Below, one piece after another: positions 1-9,830 of a stretch of 64,000 nt of DNA (within the stretch, counting starts at the first letter, position 1; every line of letters begins with the position of its first letter). The stretch spans positions 620,001 through 684,000 of the forward strand of contig NC_014218.1 in assembly GCF_000092365.1 (NCBI RefSeq). Reading direction: 5' to 3'. The position numbers were made by a program, and so were the translations under genes. The notes beneath the pieces were generated by a model, which made no database searches, had not been told where the DNA came from, and saw only the letters and a program-made list of their open reading frames with translations. The DNA comes from Arcanobacterium haemolyticum DSM 20595 (GTDB taxonomy: Bacteria > Actinomycetota > Actinomycetes > Actinomycetales > Actinomycetaceae).

Positions 1-1
1 C

Positions 2-1381
2 CTCGAAGCCAAGATCGGCAAGGGCTACATCATTGAACAGGCCATCAACGATGGTATGGACAAGTACTACCAGCAGGCCGTTGCCGAAGCTGACGTGTTC
101 CCAATGTCCCGCCCAGAAATCGCTATCGACGAAGTCCCAGAAATGAAGGGCAAGGGTGACACCACCGCCCTCAAGTTCACCGTTGAAGTTGATGTACGCC
201 CAGAAATCATCCTCGCAGACCCAGCCACGCTCACCGTGAAGGTTGCGTCCGTTGAGGTTTCTGACGCTGACGTTGACGCAGAACTCGACGCCCTCCGCGA
301 ACGTTTCGCAACACTCAACACTGTTGAGCGTGCAGCAGCCAAGGGCGATCACGTGACCATCGATATGGTTGCCACGATCGACGGCGAAGAAATCGACGAC
401 GTTGCAGGCATCTCCTACAAGATTGGCGAAGGCAACATGCTCGCTGGTCAGGACGAAGCCCTCACCGGCGCAAAGGCTGGCGACGAAGTTGAATTCACCG
501 CCAAGCTCATGGGTGGCGCACACGAAGGTGAAGAAGCACAGGTCAAGATCACCGTTCACACCGTCAAGGAATCCGTTCTTCCAGAAGCCGACGACGAATT
601 CGCTCAGCTCGCTTCCGAATTCGACACCCTCGACGAACTCAAGGAAGACCTGCGTAAGGCTGCAGGCAAGAACAAGGGCAACGACGCCGTGGCAGAAGGC
701 ACCCAGAAGCTTGCTGACGCGCTGCTCGAAGCCGTCCAGTTCCCACTCCCAGAATCCGTTGTTGCTGAAGAAGTGAAGAACCACCTCGAACGCGAAGGCA
801 AGGAAGCAGACGACGCTCACGGCGAAGAAATCCGTGGCGAAGTTGAAGGAGCACTCCGCACCCAGCTTCTCCTTGACGCATACGCCAAGGCATTCAACGT
901 TGACGTTGCACAAGACGAACTCATCGAGTTCCTCGTGTCCCAGGCACAGATGTACGGCATGGATCCAAACCAGTTCATCCAGGCTGCAGCACAGACCAAC
1001 CAGATCGGCGCATTCGCCGGCGAAATCGCCCGCAACAAGGGCCTCATCGCAGCTCTGCGTTTGGCAAAGGTTGAGGACGAAAACGGCACCGTCATTGACG
1101 TAACCGACATCCTCGGCGAAGCTCCAGAAGGCGAAACCGTGCCAGACTTCTCCGCACAGGAAAAGAAAGTCAAGGTTGTTGCCAAGTCCGAAAAGAAGGC
1201 TGACAAGGTAGAGGAGAAGGCTGAAGCTACTGCTGAAGCTGGCGAATTCGATCCATCCGCTCACAAGGTTGACGAAGTCATTGCCTACATCGAATCTGCT
1301 GACGACGCCGAAAAGGCACGCGTACTCGACGCCGAAAAGGCTGGCAAGGCCCGCAAGACCATCATGGCACTTGCTGACTGA
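2..1381 (+). CDS. tig: Trigger factor, 5' end outside the window
   Basis: Ribosome-associated folding chaperone and peptidyl-prolyl isomerase that meets nascent chains at the exit tunnel. The frame is open from base 2, and residues before the first internal ATG (56), such as GRGY-like GKGYIIEQAIND, match the end of the ribosome-binding domain, so the true start lies upstream. Counting from that ATG, the FKBP-type domain covers about residues 95-170 (KGDHVTIDMVATIDGEE, GEGNMLAGQDEAL) and is followed by the helical chaperone arms. An unusual C-terminal tail (about residues 372-441) is rich in Lys, Glu and Ala and ends in a small predicted helical module. It lies upstream of clpP1, the usual actinobacterial arrangement. 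Ends in TGA before a strong hairpin. Confidence 0.95.
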   Translation, partial: LEAKIGKGYIIEQAINDGMDKYYQQAVAEADVFPMSRPEIAIDEVPEMKGKGDTTALKFTVEVDVRPEIILADPATLTVKVASVEVSDADVDAELDALRERFATLNTVERAAAKGDHVTIDMVATIDGEEIDDVAGISYKIGEGNMLAGQDEALTGAKAGDEVEFTAKLMGGAHEGEEAQVKITVHTVKESVLPEADDEFAQLASEFDTLDELKEDLRKAAGKNKGNDAVAEGTQKLADALLEAVQFPLPESVVAEEVKNHLEREGKEADDAHGEEIRGEVEGALRTQLLLDAYAKAFNVDVAQDELIEFLVSQAQMYGMDPNQFIQAAAQTNQIGAFAGEIARNKGLIAALRLAKVEDENGTVIDVTDILGEAPEGETVPDFSAQEKKVKVVAKSEKKADKVEEKAEATAEAGEFDPSAHKVDEVIAYIESADDAEKARVLDAEKAGKARKTIMALAD

Positions 1382-1395
1382 TTATTAGTGCCACG

Positions 1396-1425
1396 GGGAA
1401 GGGCCGCGTTCGCGCGGCCCTTCCC
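1396..1425 (+). terminator. Hairpin terminator after tig
   Basis: Perfect 13-bp inverted repeat, GGGAAGGGCCGCG with its complement, closed by a TTCG loop, 15 bases after the tig stop codon. There is no long T tract, only TCATCTTCC, so it is an intrinsic-like terminator or a 3' stabilising hairpin. Confidence 0.7.
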
Positions 1426-1591
1426 TCATCTTCCAACGCCATGAGCGAAAAGTGATGGGCAATCAAGGAAAGAAGACCGGTAGCACGGTACTCTCATATA
1501 TGGATGTGTGAGCGCCATGCAAGAAAACTTTTCTGCCTCTAACGCCACTCATGAAGAAGCACGGCATAAACGCCACAACGAAGGGGAATAC

Positions 1592-2233
1592 GTGACTACC
1601 ACGCCACAGCTCGCCGGAGGCAGCTCCAACGGCCTCGGACTCGGCGATTCAATCTACAACCGACTCCTCAAAGAGCGCATCATCTGGCTTGGCGATCAGG
1701 TCAAGGATGAGAACGCCAACATGATCTGCGCCCAGCTGCTCTTGCTTGCCGCTGAGGATCCAGAAAAAGACATCTACCTCTACATCAACTCGCCAGGCGG
1801 CTCCGTTACCGCAGGTATGGCAATTTTCGACACCATGCAATACATCAAGCCAGACGTGGCAACCGTGGGCATGGGCCTTGCGGCATCCATGGGGCAGTTC
1901 CTCCTCACGGCAGGCGCCAAGGGCAAGCGTTACATCACCCCACACACCCGTGTCCTGATGCACCAGCCACTCGGTGGCGCTGGCGGTACCGCAACCGAAA
2001 TCCGTATCAACGCCGATCTCATCCTTCAAATGAAGCAGGAACTTTCCGAACTCAACGCGAAGCACACTGGAAAGTCCGTAGAACAGATCCTCGTTGACTC
2101 CGATCGTGACCACTGGTTCACCGCACGCGAAGCACTCGAATACGGCTTCGTGGATCACATTATCGAAGACTCATCATCCGTAGTTGGCGGCGGCGGAGTA
2201 GACCGCAATGCAGCCGAACTAGGCGAAAACTGA
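1592..2233 (+). CDS. clpP1: ATP-dependent Clp protease proteolytic subunit 1
   Basis: Serine peptidase subunit of the ClpP barrel, which degrades substrates unfolded by ClpX or ClpC. Counted from the GTG at 1592, the catalytic triad is Ser99 (GLAASMGQF), His124 (LMHQPLGG) and Asp173 (DSDRDHW), the canonical spacing for ClpP. The frame is open back to a GTG at 1508, but 1592 is preferred because AAGGGG stands five bases before it and the resulting 213-residue protein has the normal family length; the upstream 28 codons match nothing in ClpP. clpP2 follows after 14 bases with clpX downstream. In Actinobacteria the two ClpP paralogues usually form a mixed two-ring particle, which is family knowledge and not shown here. 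Confidence 0.95.
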   Translation: MTTTPQLAGGSSNGLGLGDSIYNRLLKERIIWLGDQVKDENANMICAQLLLLAAEDPEKDIYLYINSPGGSVTAGMAIFDTMQYIKPDVATVGMGLAASMGQFLLTAGAKGKRYITPHTRVLMHQPLGGAGGTATEIRINADLILQMKQELSELNAKHTGKSVEQILVDSDRDHWFTAREALEYGFVDHIIEDSSSVVGGGGVDRNAAELGEN

Positions 2234-2247
2234 GGAAGGACACGCAC

Positions 2248-2928
2248 ATGATCAACCCGAATCAGATGATGGGCTCAATGATGCCAGGCGGCACCGCACC
2301 AATGATGCCATCCAACCGCTACATCCTCCCAAACTTTGAAGAGCGCACACCATACGGCTACAAGCGCCAAGATCCATACGCGAAGCTATTTGAAGATCGC
2401 ATCGTGTTCCTTGGTGTTCAGGTGGACGATGCCTCTGCTGACGACGTCATGGCACAGTTGCTCGTCTTGGAATCAATCGATCCAGAATCGCCAATCACCA
2501 TGTACATCAACTCGCCAGGTGGATCCTTCACTGCGCTCACCGCGATCTACGACACGATGCAATACATCAAGCCACAGATCCAGACAGTATGCCTTGGCCA
2601 AGCAGCCTCCGCGGCAGCAGTCCTTCTTGCTGCTGGCGCACCAGGCCGCCGCCTCGCGCTGCCAAACGCGCGGGTGCTCATCCACCAGCCAGCCATGGAA
2701 GGCGTTCAAGGCCAAGCTTCCGACATCGCCATCGTGGCAGATGAAATCGATCGTATGAACGACTGGCTGATCGATACACTCGCCGCACACAGCGGCCGTG
2801 ATCGTGAACTTATCAAGAAGGATATTGCCCGTGACAAGATCCTCACAGCACAGCAAGCCAAGGAATACGGCCTGGTCGATCAGGTACTTACCTCACGCAA
2901 AGCCGTAAACCCACAAATTGCACAGTGA
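2248..2928 (+). CDS. clpP2: ATP-dependent Clp protease proteolytic subunit 2
   Basis: Second ClpP paralogue and probable ring partner of ClpP1. The start ATG follows a GAGGAAGGA ribosome binding site. Catalytic residues are Ser121 (LGQAASAAAV), His146 (VLIHQPAM) and Asp196 (DIARDKIL). The Met- and Pro-rich N-terminal segment of about 25 residues is longer than in ClpP1. Length 226 residues. It is co-transcribed with clpP1 at a 14-base gap and separated from clpX by a hairpin, so clpX may be partly uncoupled. Confidence 0.95.
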   Translation: MINPNQMMGSMMPGGTAPMMPSNRYILPNFEERTPYGYKRQDPYAKLFEDRIVFLGVQVDDASADDVMAQLLVLESIDPESPITMYINSPGGSFTALTAIYDTMQYIKPQIQTVCLGQAASAAAVLLAAGAPGRRLALPNARVLIHQPAMEGVQGQASDIAIVADEIDRMNDWLIDTLAAHSGRDRELIKKDIARDKILTAQQAKEYGLVDQVLTSRKAVNPQIAQ

Positions 2929-2960
2929 TTAGCACAGAACAACATGCATAAACCCAAGGT

Positions 2961-2991
2961 GACGGGGCTGGACGTAACGTTTGGCCCCGTC
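2961..2991 (+). terminator. Hairpin between clpP2 and clpX
   Basis: Inverted repeat GACGGGGC (2961-2968) and GCCCCGTC (2984-2991) around a 15-base loop, 33 bases after the clpP2 stop. The following sequence, GTCGTTGTCC, has no clear T run, so it may attenuate rather than fully terminate. Confidence 0.5.
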
Positions 2992-3092
2992 GTCGTTGTC
3001 CAATACACGCCCAAAACCCAAACACTTCCCACCGCGCCAAATATGGTGTGGAATAGAAGCTGAACAAAACTTGCAACGAATGGAGACTTCCC

Positions 3093-4361
3093 GTGACACG
3101 CACGGCCGACGCGGCAGACACCCTCAAGTGTTCCTTCTGCCAAAAAAGCCAGCGCCAGGTGCGCAAGCTCATCACAGGATCGGGAGTCTACATTTGCAAC
3201 GAGTGTATCGAACTCTGTAATGAAATCATCGAAGAAGAATTTGGCAACGATGCCCAAAAACATGATGAAAAACCGCTACCAAAACCCGCCGAGATCTTCG
3301 AATTCCTCAACCAATACGTGGTAGGGCAAGAACGCGCCAAACGAACACTCGCTGTGGCAGTGTACAACCACTACAAGCGAATCCGCTCACAACAAGGCTC
3401 ATCGCTCGCGAAGCAATCACCAAACGACGTTGAAATCGGCAAGTCCAACATCCTCCTGATGGGGCCAACTGGAACCGGGAAAACCTATCTGGCACAATCG
3501 CTCGCCAAAATGCTCGATGTTCCATTCGCAATTGCTGACGCCACCGCGCTCACTGAAGCCGGATACGTAGGTGAAGACGTAGAAAACATCCTGCTCAAAC
3601 TCATCCAGGCGGCAGGAGACGACGTCGAACGCGCCCAACGTGGCATCATCTACATCGACGAAATCGACAAAATCTCCCGCAAATCTGAAAATCCATCCAT
3701 CACCCGCGACGTATCGGGCGAAGGCGTGCAGCAAGCCCTCCTAAAAATCATCGAAGGAACCGTTGCATCCGTGCCTCCGCAGGGCGGGCGCAAACACCCG
3801 CAACAAGAATTCATCGACATCGATACGTCCAACGTGCTGTTCATCGTTGCCGGGGCGTTTGCCGGGATGGAAGATATTGTTTCCTCACGCACCGGGCGGC
3901 GAGGCATCGGGTTTGGCGCCAAACTACATGAAGCCGATCACGGAGCAGAAGTCTTCCGCGAGGTCACGCCGGAAGATCTCCACAAATTCGGCATCATCCC
4001 CGAACTCATCGGGCGCCTGCCAATCATCACCAACGTTGAAGAACTCACCGTAGACGACCTCGTACAAATCCTCACCACCCCCAAGAATGCCCTGCTCAAG
4101 CAGTACCAAAAAATGTTCGCTCTAGACGGGGTGATTCTGGATATGACGCCGGCCGCGTTGCGGGCGATCGCCGAGGAAGCGATCGCCCGAGGCACCGGAG
4201 CACGCGGTCTTCGCTCTATTATGGAAAACCTGTTGCGCGAGCTCATGTTCGACATCCCGTCGCGCGATGATGTGGAACGGGTTGTTATCGACGAAGATGT
4301 TGTAGCCGGGGATGCTGAGCCGCGCTGTGTTCTTCGCGGCGCTAAGGGACAGACTGCTTGA
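3093..4361 (+). CDS. clpX: ATP-dependent Clp protease ATP-binding subunit ClpX
   Basis: AAA+ unfoldase that recognises tagged substrates and threads them into ClpP. An N-terminal C4 zinc finger uses Cys13, Cys16, Cys35 and Cys38 (CSFCQKSQ and [10 protein letters not shown]). The Walker A motif is GPTGTGKT, Walker B is [10 protein letters not shown], and the IGF loop that docks onto ClpP is visible as GIGFGAKL. Length 422 residues is normal. The start is GTG, with GGAGA seven bases upstream. It lies downstream of clpP1P2. Confidence 0.96.
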   Translation: MTRTADAADTLKCSFCQKSQRQVRKLITGSGVYICNECIELCNEIIEEEFGNDAQKHDEKPLPKPAEIFEFLNQYVVGQERAKRTLAVAVYNHYKRIRSQQGSSLAKQSPNDVEIGKSNILLMGPTGTGKTYLAQSLAKMLDVPFAIADATALTEAGYVGEDVENILLKLIQAAGDDVERAQRGIIYIDEIDKISRKSENPSITRDVSGEGVQQALLKIIEGTVASVPPQGGRKHPQQEFIDIDTSNVLFIVAGAFAGMEDIVSSRTGRRGIGFGAKLHEADHGAEVFREVTPEDLHKFGIIPELIGRLPIITNVEELTVDDLVQILTTPKNALLKQYQKMFALDGVILDMTPAALRAIAEEAIARGTGARGLRSIMENLLRELMFDIPSRDDVERVVIDEDVVAGDAEPRCVLRGAKGQTA

Positions 4362-4397
4362 GCAACCGGAGGGAAACTGGAATAGAAGGTTGGGGTA

Positions 4398-5414
4398 GTG
4401 AAACAATCGCGAGTGACGATGCGGGATATCGCAGAGCATCTGAATATTTCAGTATCCACAGTTTCTCTCGCGTTACGTGACGATCCTAGATTAACGTTAG
4501 AAACGAAAGAACAGGTTCGTTCTATAGCTAACGATCTGGGATATCGCCCCGATATCACTGGCGCGTTATTGCGGACTAACCATCCGCGGATCATTGGTGT
4601 TGTGGCGGAATTGACCCAAGAGCTTCATTCCGAATACGTGTTGCACATGCAGCAGGTTGCAAGCGAGTATGGATATCACATCGTTGCTGAGGATGTTGGA
4701 GTTTCTGGTGGATATAAAGAGGCTCTTGAGCGTTTAGCACAATTCCGAATTAGTGACACGATTGTTGTCAATCCGTATTCGTTAGCTCAAGTACCGGAAA
4801 GTCTTGAGCCTTCGCTTGTTATTGGGCAATGGTCGCCATGGATCAACACCGATTTAGTGACATCGTCAAATGAACGGGGCATGGAAGAACTTCTTGCGCA
4901 TCTAAAAGAACAGGGATATCGTAAGGTTTTTTATCTTGATGGTCCTGATGGTATTTCGGCACAAGTGAGGAAGAGCGCATTAGATGCTGCTGCCGCCCGA
5001 GAGGGCATAGGTGTTAAACGGGTTGCAGCCGGAAACCAGGTTGATGATGGATACCAGTCAGTTCATGAGCTGATGAGCCAGAATCTCCTACCGGATAGGC
5101 GCGACATGTTGCGCGATATACACGATCCGGTTGCTCTTATTTGCTATAACGATCAATGTGCTCAAGGAGCAGTCATGGCATTGGTACGTTCTGGAATTCG
5201 CGTGCCTGAGTATGTGGCAGTTGCAGGTTGTGACAATTCGTCTATTGCGAAATCTCGCGCTTTCGATCTCACATCAATTGATCGGAGAGCACACTCTATT
5301 TCCCAGATCGCTATTAAACGAGTGATTGAGCGTAGATCGAAAGCACAGATTGAAACGTGTCAACATCGCGTTGATGGGTATGCGGTGATTCGGGGCAGTA
5401 CACGTCGTCGTTGA
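4398..5414 (+). CDS. LacI-family transcriptional regulator
   Basis: DNA-binding repressor or activator with an N-terminal LacI helix-turn-helix ([20 protein letters not shown]), a hinge helix and a periplasmic-binding-protein-like effector domain (about residues 60-335). The start is GTG; GAAGG lies eight bases upstream. It is followed on the same strand by a phosphate-ester transporter and a phosphatase-family gene, so it most likely controls them through palindromes at 5516-5555. Its base composition is more AT-rich than clpX, hinting that this three-gene module was acquired as a unit. The effector is unknown; a sugar or polyol phosphate is a reasonable guess from context. Confidence 0.9.
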   Translation: MKQSRVTMRDIAEHLNISVSTVSLALRDDPRLTLETKEQVRSIANDLGYRPDITGALLRTNHPRIIGVVAELTQELHSEYVLHMQQVASEYGYHIVAEDVGVSGGYKEALERLAQFRISDTIVVNPYSLAQVPESLEPSLVIGQWSPWINTDLVTSSNERGMEELLAHLKEQGYRKVFYLDGPDGISAQVRKSALDAAAAREGIGVKRVAAGNQVDDGYQSVHELMSQNLLPDRRDMLRDIHDPVALICYNDQCAQGAVMALVRSGIRVPEYVAVAGCDNSSIAKSRAFDLTSIDRRAHSISQIAIKRVIERRSKAQIETCQHRVDGYAVIRGSTRRR

Positions 5415-5507
5415 TGAGACGATAGCGCATTGGCTCAATCGGAGATGCGCATTTTACCTATTTGTAAAACCTTAATTCTGTATGTCTGAACAATTAGAAT
5501 TTGCTTA

Positions 5508-5536
5508 TTGACTCTATTCAATCGTTTGAATATTAT
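5508..5536 (+). promoter_or_regulatory. Sigma70-like promoter of the transporter operon
   Basis: TTGACT (5508-5513) and TATTAT (5531-5536) are separated by exactly 17 bases. Start of transcription would fall near 5543. Close fit to the housekeeping consensus. Confidence 0.7.
5516..5531 (+). promoter_or_regulatory. Putative LacI-type operator in the promoter spacer
   Basis: ATTCAATCGTTTGAAT is a palindrome centred on CG with one mismatched pair, the geometry of LacI-family operators. It fills the spacer between the -35 and -10 elements, so a bound repressor would exclude RNA polymerase. Confidence 0.55.
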
Positions 5537-5542
5537 TTAAGT

Positions 5543-5555
5543 GTCACATCGTGAC
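5543..5555 (+). promoter_or_regulatory. Second palindrome near the transcription start
   Basis: GTCAC-ATC-GTGAC, perfect five-base arms with a three-base centre, at the predicted +1. It could be a second operator for the same or another regulator. Confidence 0.4.
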
Positions 5556-5619
5556 GTGTAAATGTCATGTTCATTCATTCTCAATGAAGAGAAAGATACA
5601 ACAAAGGAGTTGTAGGCGC

Positions 5620-7020
5620 ATGAAAAAACGTACTCTCTTTGCCATAAATAGACGCGAATCAGCAGGACTTGCTCTGCGCGAGCAACGGAAAAAGTGGCTG
5701 TCTGAATTTGTCAAAGTTTATTCTGTGCTCGTGATCGGATACGGAGCATTTTATCTTCTTCGCACAAACTTTAAAGCAGCTCAACCGGAATTGATGAGCC
5801 AGGCTGGATTCTCAACGACAGAGCTAGGGCTAATCGGATTCGCATTCTCTTTAACGTATGGGTTTGGCGGTCTGTTTTTGGGCTTCTACTTTGACGGGAA
5901 AAACACGAAGAAAGCACTGGGATTCTTAGTTACTGCGGCCGGACTTTTATCGGTCATTATTGGCCTTGTACTTATGACGATGCGTCATCCGTACGGATTT
6001 TTGATCTTACTATGGTCAATTAATGGCCTATTTCAAGCGCCAGGAGGCCCTTGCTCGAACTCAACAATGAACCGGTGGACTCCACGAAAAATGCGCGGAC
6101 GTTTTATCGGATGGTGGAATGCGTCTCACAACTTAGGTGCAATGATCGCAGGAATTTTAGCCGTATGGGGAGCTAATACTTTTTTTGAAGGATCTGTTGC
6201 GGGAATGTTCATCGTTCCAGGTGTTGTTGCCATCCCAATCGGAATCTGGGCCTACTATTATGGAAAAGATGATCCTGCAGAATTAGGCTGGAACACCCCA
6301 GAAGAGATTTTTGATGAGCCACGGGCACATGTAGATACCGTGTCAACAGAGATGACTAAGGGACAAATTCTCTATCGATATGTTGTGAAGAACCCGGCCG
6401 TATGGTTGTTATGTATTGCTAATGTTGCAGCCTATACGGTCCGTATTGGTATTGATAATTGGAATGTTCTCTATACTCAAAGTGAGCTTGGCTTTTCTCA
6501 GTACACAGCTGTAAATACAACATTCGCGTTGGAAATTGGTGGCTTATGCGGCTCGCTTCTCTGGGGATATTTCTCCGATAAACTCGGCGGACGTCGCGCA
6601 TTTACCGCAGCCATCGGTATTGCGTTAGTTATTTTCCCCATTTGGCTATACTCATATGCTACGACTCCGGTAGTGGTTTATTCTGCACTATTCTTTATCG
6701 GCTTCTTAATTTTTGGACCGGTCACTCTGATCGGAATTTGTGTCATTGGTTTCGCACCGAAAAATGCCACTGTTGTGGTCAATGCAGTTCCTAGAGCATT
6801 TGGGTACGTCTTCGGCGATTCGATGGCAAAAGTTCTATTAGGACGTATCGCAGATCCCCAAAAGGACGGTCTGACACTATTTGGGCATGTTTTTCACGGT
6901 TGGGGCTCAACCTTCACTGTGCTCATCATCTCGGCTTGCCTTGGATTAGTATGCTTGTCTATCGTCGCATTTTTTGAAGAACGAATGTTGCGTGAGGATA
7001 AGCGAAATTCTGCCGTGTGA
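5620..7020 (+). CDS. MFS transporter, organophosphate:phosphate antiporter (GlpT/UhpT) type
   Basis: Twelve-helix inner-membrane carrier of the family that exchanges phosphorylated sugars, glycerol 3-phosphate or phosphoglycerate for inorganic phosphate. Family features include YLLRTNFKAAQPE in helix 1, FYFDGKNTKKALG after helix 2 and GGPCSNSTMNRWTPRKMRG between helices 4 and 5. An ATG at 5620 is preferred over upstream starts (5551, 5584) because AAAGGAG lies before it; this gives 466 residues. The next gene, 27 bases on, encodes an inositol-phosphatase-family enzyme, suggesting import of a phosphorylated polyol followed by dephosphorylation. The substrate cannot be told from sequence alone. 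Confidence 0.88.
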   Translation: MKKRTLFAINRRESAGLALREQRKKWLSEFVKVYSVLVIGYGAFYLLRTNFKAAQPELMSQAGFSTTELGLIGFAFSLTYGFGGLFLGFYFDGKNTKKALGFLVTAAGLLSVIIGLVLMTMRHPYGFLILLWSINGLFQAPGGPCSNSTMNRWTPRKMRGRFIGWWNASHNLGAMIAGILAVWGANTFFEGSVAGMFIVPGVVAIPIGIWAYYYGKDDPAELGWNTPEEIFDEPRAHVDTVSTEMTKGQILYRYVVKNPAVWLLCIANVAAYTVRIGIDNWNVLYTQSELGFSQYTAVNTTFALEIGGLCGSLLWGYFSDKLGGRRAFTAAIGIALVIFPIWLYSYATTPVVVYSALFFIGFLIFGPVTLIGICVIGFAPKNATVVVNAVPRAFGYVFGDSMAKVLLGRIADPQKDGLTLFGHVFHGWGSTFTVLIISACLGLVCLSIVAFFEERMLREDKRNSAV

Positions 7021-7047
7021 TAGTTTGCAATTAACATAGGAGGGGTT

Positions 7048-7827
7048 ATGAATACCGATCTAACTCATAGAAACTTACGTGACATAGCAATCGACGTTGT
7101 GAAAGAGGCAAGTAACATTGCATCGAATCCTGGCATGAAGCTTGCTGTCTCTACCAAAACATCACGAAACGATCTGGTTACGGCAGTCGATAAAGAAATC
7201 GAAGAATATATTGCAGAACGCCTTACAGAGAAAACAGGCTATCCGCTCCTTGGGGAAGAGAGCCATACGATCGATACATTTTCGGGGCGGGTCTGGGTGC
7301 TCGATCCGATTGACGGGACGATGAATTATATAGAAACTCATCGAGATTATGCTATCTCATTGGCACTATGTGAAAACGGTATACCAGTGGTAGCTGTTGT
7401 AGCAGATGTTGCTGGAGCGAAAATATATACGGCTATTCGAGGTGAAGGAGCCTACTGTAACGACGAGGCCATTTCTGAGGTCCAAGACGATCGAGACTAC
7501 ACAGACGTAGTTATCATTACAGATCTTAAAGAAATATGTGCTCTTCCGCGGCTCGAAGAAATTTTACGAGAATCGCGTGGGCATAGGCGCTATGGTTCTG
7601 CAGCCTTGGAACTGGTTGAAGTGGCGTCCTCTCGTGCAGGTGCCTTTGTTCACCTTTGGGTGTCTCCGTGGGACATAGCTGCTGCGCTCTTAATCTGTCA
7701 GGAAACCGGAGTCAACATCACTCGGATTGATGGGACTCCTTTGGATGTTCGATATAAAGGATCGATTCTTGCGGGATGGCCAAAGGTTCATTCTGGAATT
7801 CATCAGCGTCTGATTGTTCAACCGTGA
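7048..7827 (+). CDS. Inositol monophosphatase family protein
   Basis: Magnesium-dependent, lithium-sensitive type phosphatase fold acting on inositol phosphate or related sugar phosphates. Metal-site motifs are present in order: GEES (Glu70), WVLDPIDGT (Asp86, Asp89) and SPWDIAAALLICQETG near residue 213. Length 259 residues is typical. A strong AGGAGGGG site precedes the ATG. It is last in an operon with the OPA-type transporter and ends at a bidirectional hairpin. Members of this family also include 3'-phosphoadenosine 5'-phosphate and histidinol-phosphate phosphatases, so the substrate assignment is inferred from the neighbouring transporter. Confidence 0.88.
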   Translation: MNTDLTHRNLRDIAIDVVKEASNIASNPGMKLAVSTKTSRNDLVTAVDKEIEEYIAERLTEKTGYPLLGEESHTIDTFSGRVWVLDPIDGTMNYIETHRDYAISLALCENGIPVVAVVADVAGAKIYTAIRGEGAYCNDEAISEVQDDRDYTDVVIITDLKEICALPRLEEILRESRGHRRYGSAALELVEVASSRAGAFVHLWVSPWDIAAALLICQETGVNITRIDGTPLDVRYKGSILAGWPKVHSGIHQRLIVQP

Positions 7828-7833
7828 GATAAC

Positions 7834-7875
7834 GATATGTGGGACGATTAGCTTGTGCTAATCGTCCCACATATC
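7834..7875. terminator. Bidirectional terminator hairpin
   Basis: Perfect 19-bp inverted repeat (7834-7852 and 7857-7875) with a TTGT loop, between two converging genes. Core GTGGGACGATTAGC. Confidence 0.75.
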
Positions 7876-7903
7876 AGCGTACGGTTAAAGAAAGCCAACC
7901 CAA

Positions 7904-9730
7904 TTATTCGCCGTAGATCTCCCGGACCTTACCCGCGAACGCTTCAAGAACAACATTGCGCTTTAGCTTGAGCGATGGGGTGAGGTATCCATTCTCTACC
8001 GTGAAATCCGTTGGGAGGATCGTGAACTTGCGGATGGATTCTGCGCGGGAAACCTTTTCATTCACGCGCTTCACTGCACGATCGATAGCCGCGAACACTT
8101 GCGGATCCTTCACCGCATCAGCCACGGTCATGGATGGGAGGTTGTGGTTAGCTAGCCACTGTGGCAGCGCCTCAGCGTCCAGCGTTACAAGCGCGCCGAT
8201 GAACGGCTTCTGATCGCCAACAACAACCACCTGCGAAATGATCGGGTGGGAGCGCAAACGATCTTCAAGTTCAGCTGGAGCCACATTCTTACCACCCGCA
8301 GTAACGATCAGTTCCTTCTTGCGGCCGGTGATCCAAACGAAATCGTCGTCGTCAATACGGCCAATATCGCCGGTGCGGAACCAGCCGTCTTCAGTGAAGG
8401 CGGCCTTCGTGGCTTCGGGGTTGTTGCGGTAGCCACGGAATACGTGATCACCCTTGATAAGGATTTCGCCATCCTCAGCGATCTTCACGTAGCAGCCTGG
8501 GTAGGCTGGGCCAACAGACCCAACGCGCATGGCGTTCGAACGGTTCACCGTGGTTGGGGCAGAGGTTTCGGTTAGGCCGTAGCCTTCCAGTACAGTCAAG
8601 CCGATGCCGCGGAAGAATGAACCGAGGCGTTCGCCTAATGGTGCACCGCCCGAAATCGCGTATCGCAACTTGCCGCCCGTGATTTCACGTAGCTTGGAGT
8701 ACACCAGCTTGTCACCTAGACGGTGCTGGGCAGAAAGCTTGGCGGATGGTCCTTCTGGCGTGCCGAGTGCACGCGAATATTCGATAGCTACCTTGGCGAA
8801 CGTACGGAACAAGCGCAGTTTCACGCCCTTGCCAGCCTTCGCATCAGCAGAATTGTAGATCTTTTCGAAGATACGCGGAACAGCCAGGATGAAGGTTGGC
8901 TTAAACGATTGCATGTCTGCCACGAGGTTCTTCGTGTCGCAATATCCGACTGTGGCGTTGGCGAACATGGCAACAAGGTTAATAAAGCGCGCGAACACGT
9001 GGGCTTGTGGCAGGAAGAGCAGGGTACGGGATCCCTTGTAGGAGATCACGTTAGTGAGGCCTTCATCGATCGGGCCGTTCATGGCAACATGAAGCACGTT
9101 GCGGTGGGTGAGTTCGGCGCCCTTTGGACGGCCGGTGGTGCCGGAGGTGTAGATGACGGTCCAGAGATCGTCGGCCTTAAGAGAATCGATACGTTCGTCG
9201 ATGATGTGATCGTCTGCCATAGAGCCGCGATCGGAGATTCGCCCCTGGGCATCTTCGGAAATCACGAAAATATCTTCGAAGTGATCGAATTTGGCTAGGA
9301 CGGGGGAAAGTACGTTATACATTCCTCGGTTTTCAACCACGGCGAAGCGAATGTTGGCATCTTCAACGATCCATTCTGCTTGCGATGTGGAGGAGGTTTC
9401 ATAGATTGGGATGGAGTGAGCGCCTGCGAATTGGATGGCGAAATCGAAGAGGGTCCATTCGTAGGACGTGTGTGCCATGATTGCGATGCAATCGCCTGGT
9501 TTGACGCCCATGGCGATGAACCCGCGGGCAAGTGCGCGTACTTCTTCGATGAGTTGGTGCCAGGTGACTGGGACCCAGTTGTTGCCTAGGTTGGATTTAC
9601 GTTCGATCACAACTTGTTTCGCGCGTTCTTCACCGAAGCGGCGGATGGTTCCTGGAACTGTCATGCTTTCGGAGATTTTGACGAGTCCGGGGATGAAAGC
9701 AACGCCCTCATCTTCAATAAACTTGCTCAC
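7904..9730 (-). CDS. Long-chain fatty-acid-CoA ligase (AMP-forming)
   Basis: Activates fatty acids to acyl-CoA through an acyl-adenylate for lipid turnover or phospholipid acylation. Hallmarks are the P-loop-like YTSGTTGRPKGAELTH, the adenylate motif GYGLTETSA, TGDIGRIDDDDFVWITGR in the hinge region and KELIVTAGGKNVAP with the conserved lysine region. Length 608 residues matches the FadD15/FAA group found in Actinobacteria. The GTG start at 9730 follows AAGGAAGG. It stands alone on the minus strand. Chain-length preference cannot be read from the sequence. Confidence 0.92.
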   Translation of the reverse strand: MSKFIEDEGVAFIPGLVKISESMTVPGTIRRFGEERAKQVVIERKSNLGNNWVPVTWHQLIEEVRALARGFIAMGVKPGDCIAIMAHTSYEWTLFDFAIQFAGAHSIPIYETSSTSQAEWIVEDANIRFAVVENRGMYNVLSPVLAKFDHFEDIFVISEDAQGRISDRGSMADDHIIDERIDSLKADDLWTVIYTSGTTGRPKGAELTHRNVLHVAMNGPIDEGLTNVISYKGSRTLLFLPQAHVFARFINLVAMFANATVGYCDTKNLVADMQSFKPTFILAVPRIFEKIYNSADAKAGKGVKLRLFRTFAKVAIEYSRALGTPEGPSAKLSAQHRLGDKLVYSKLREITGGKLRYAISGGAPLGERLGSFFRGIGLTVLEGYGLTETSAPTTVNRSNAMRVGSVGPAYPGCYVKIAEDGEILIKGDHVFRGYRNNPEATKAAFTEDGWFRTGDIGRIDDDDFVWITGRKKELIVTAGGKNVAPAELEDRLRSHPIISQVVVVGDQKPFIGALVTLDAEALPQWLANHNLPSMTVADAVKDPQVFAAIDRAVKRVNEKVSRAESIRKFTILPTDFTVENGYLTPSLKLKRNVVLEAFAGKVREIYGE

Positions 9731-9830
9731 GGTTATCCTTCCTTAAAACATTACCTATCCTTACGATACCGTAAGTTTAGAGGTTGTGGTGACATTTTAA
9801 CCGCGTGATTTACGGCAATCTTTCTTTAGC

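Noticed and set aside
8723-9298. 191-residue open frame on the plus strand inside the acyl-CoA ligase
   Set aside because: Antisense to a well-supported gene, with no family likeness or ribosome binding site.
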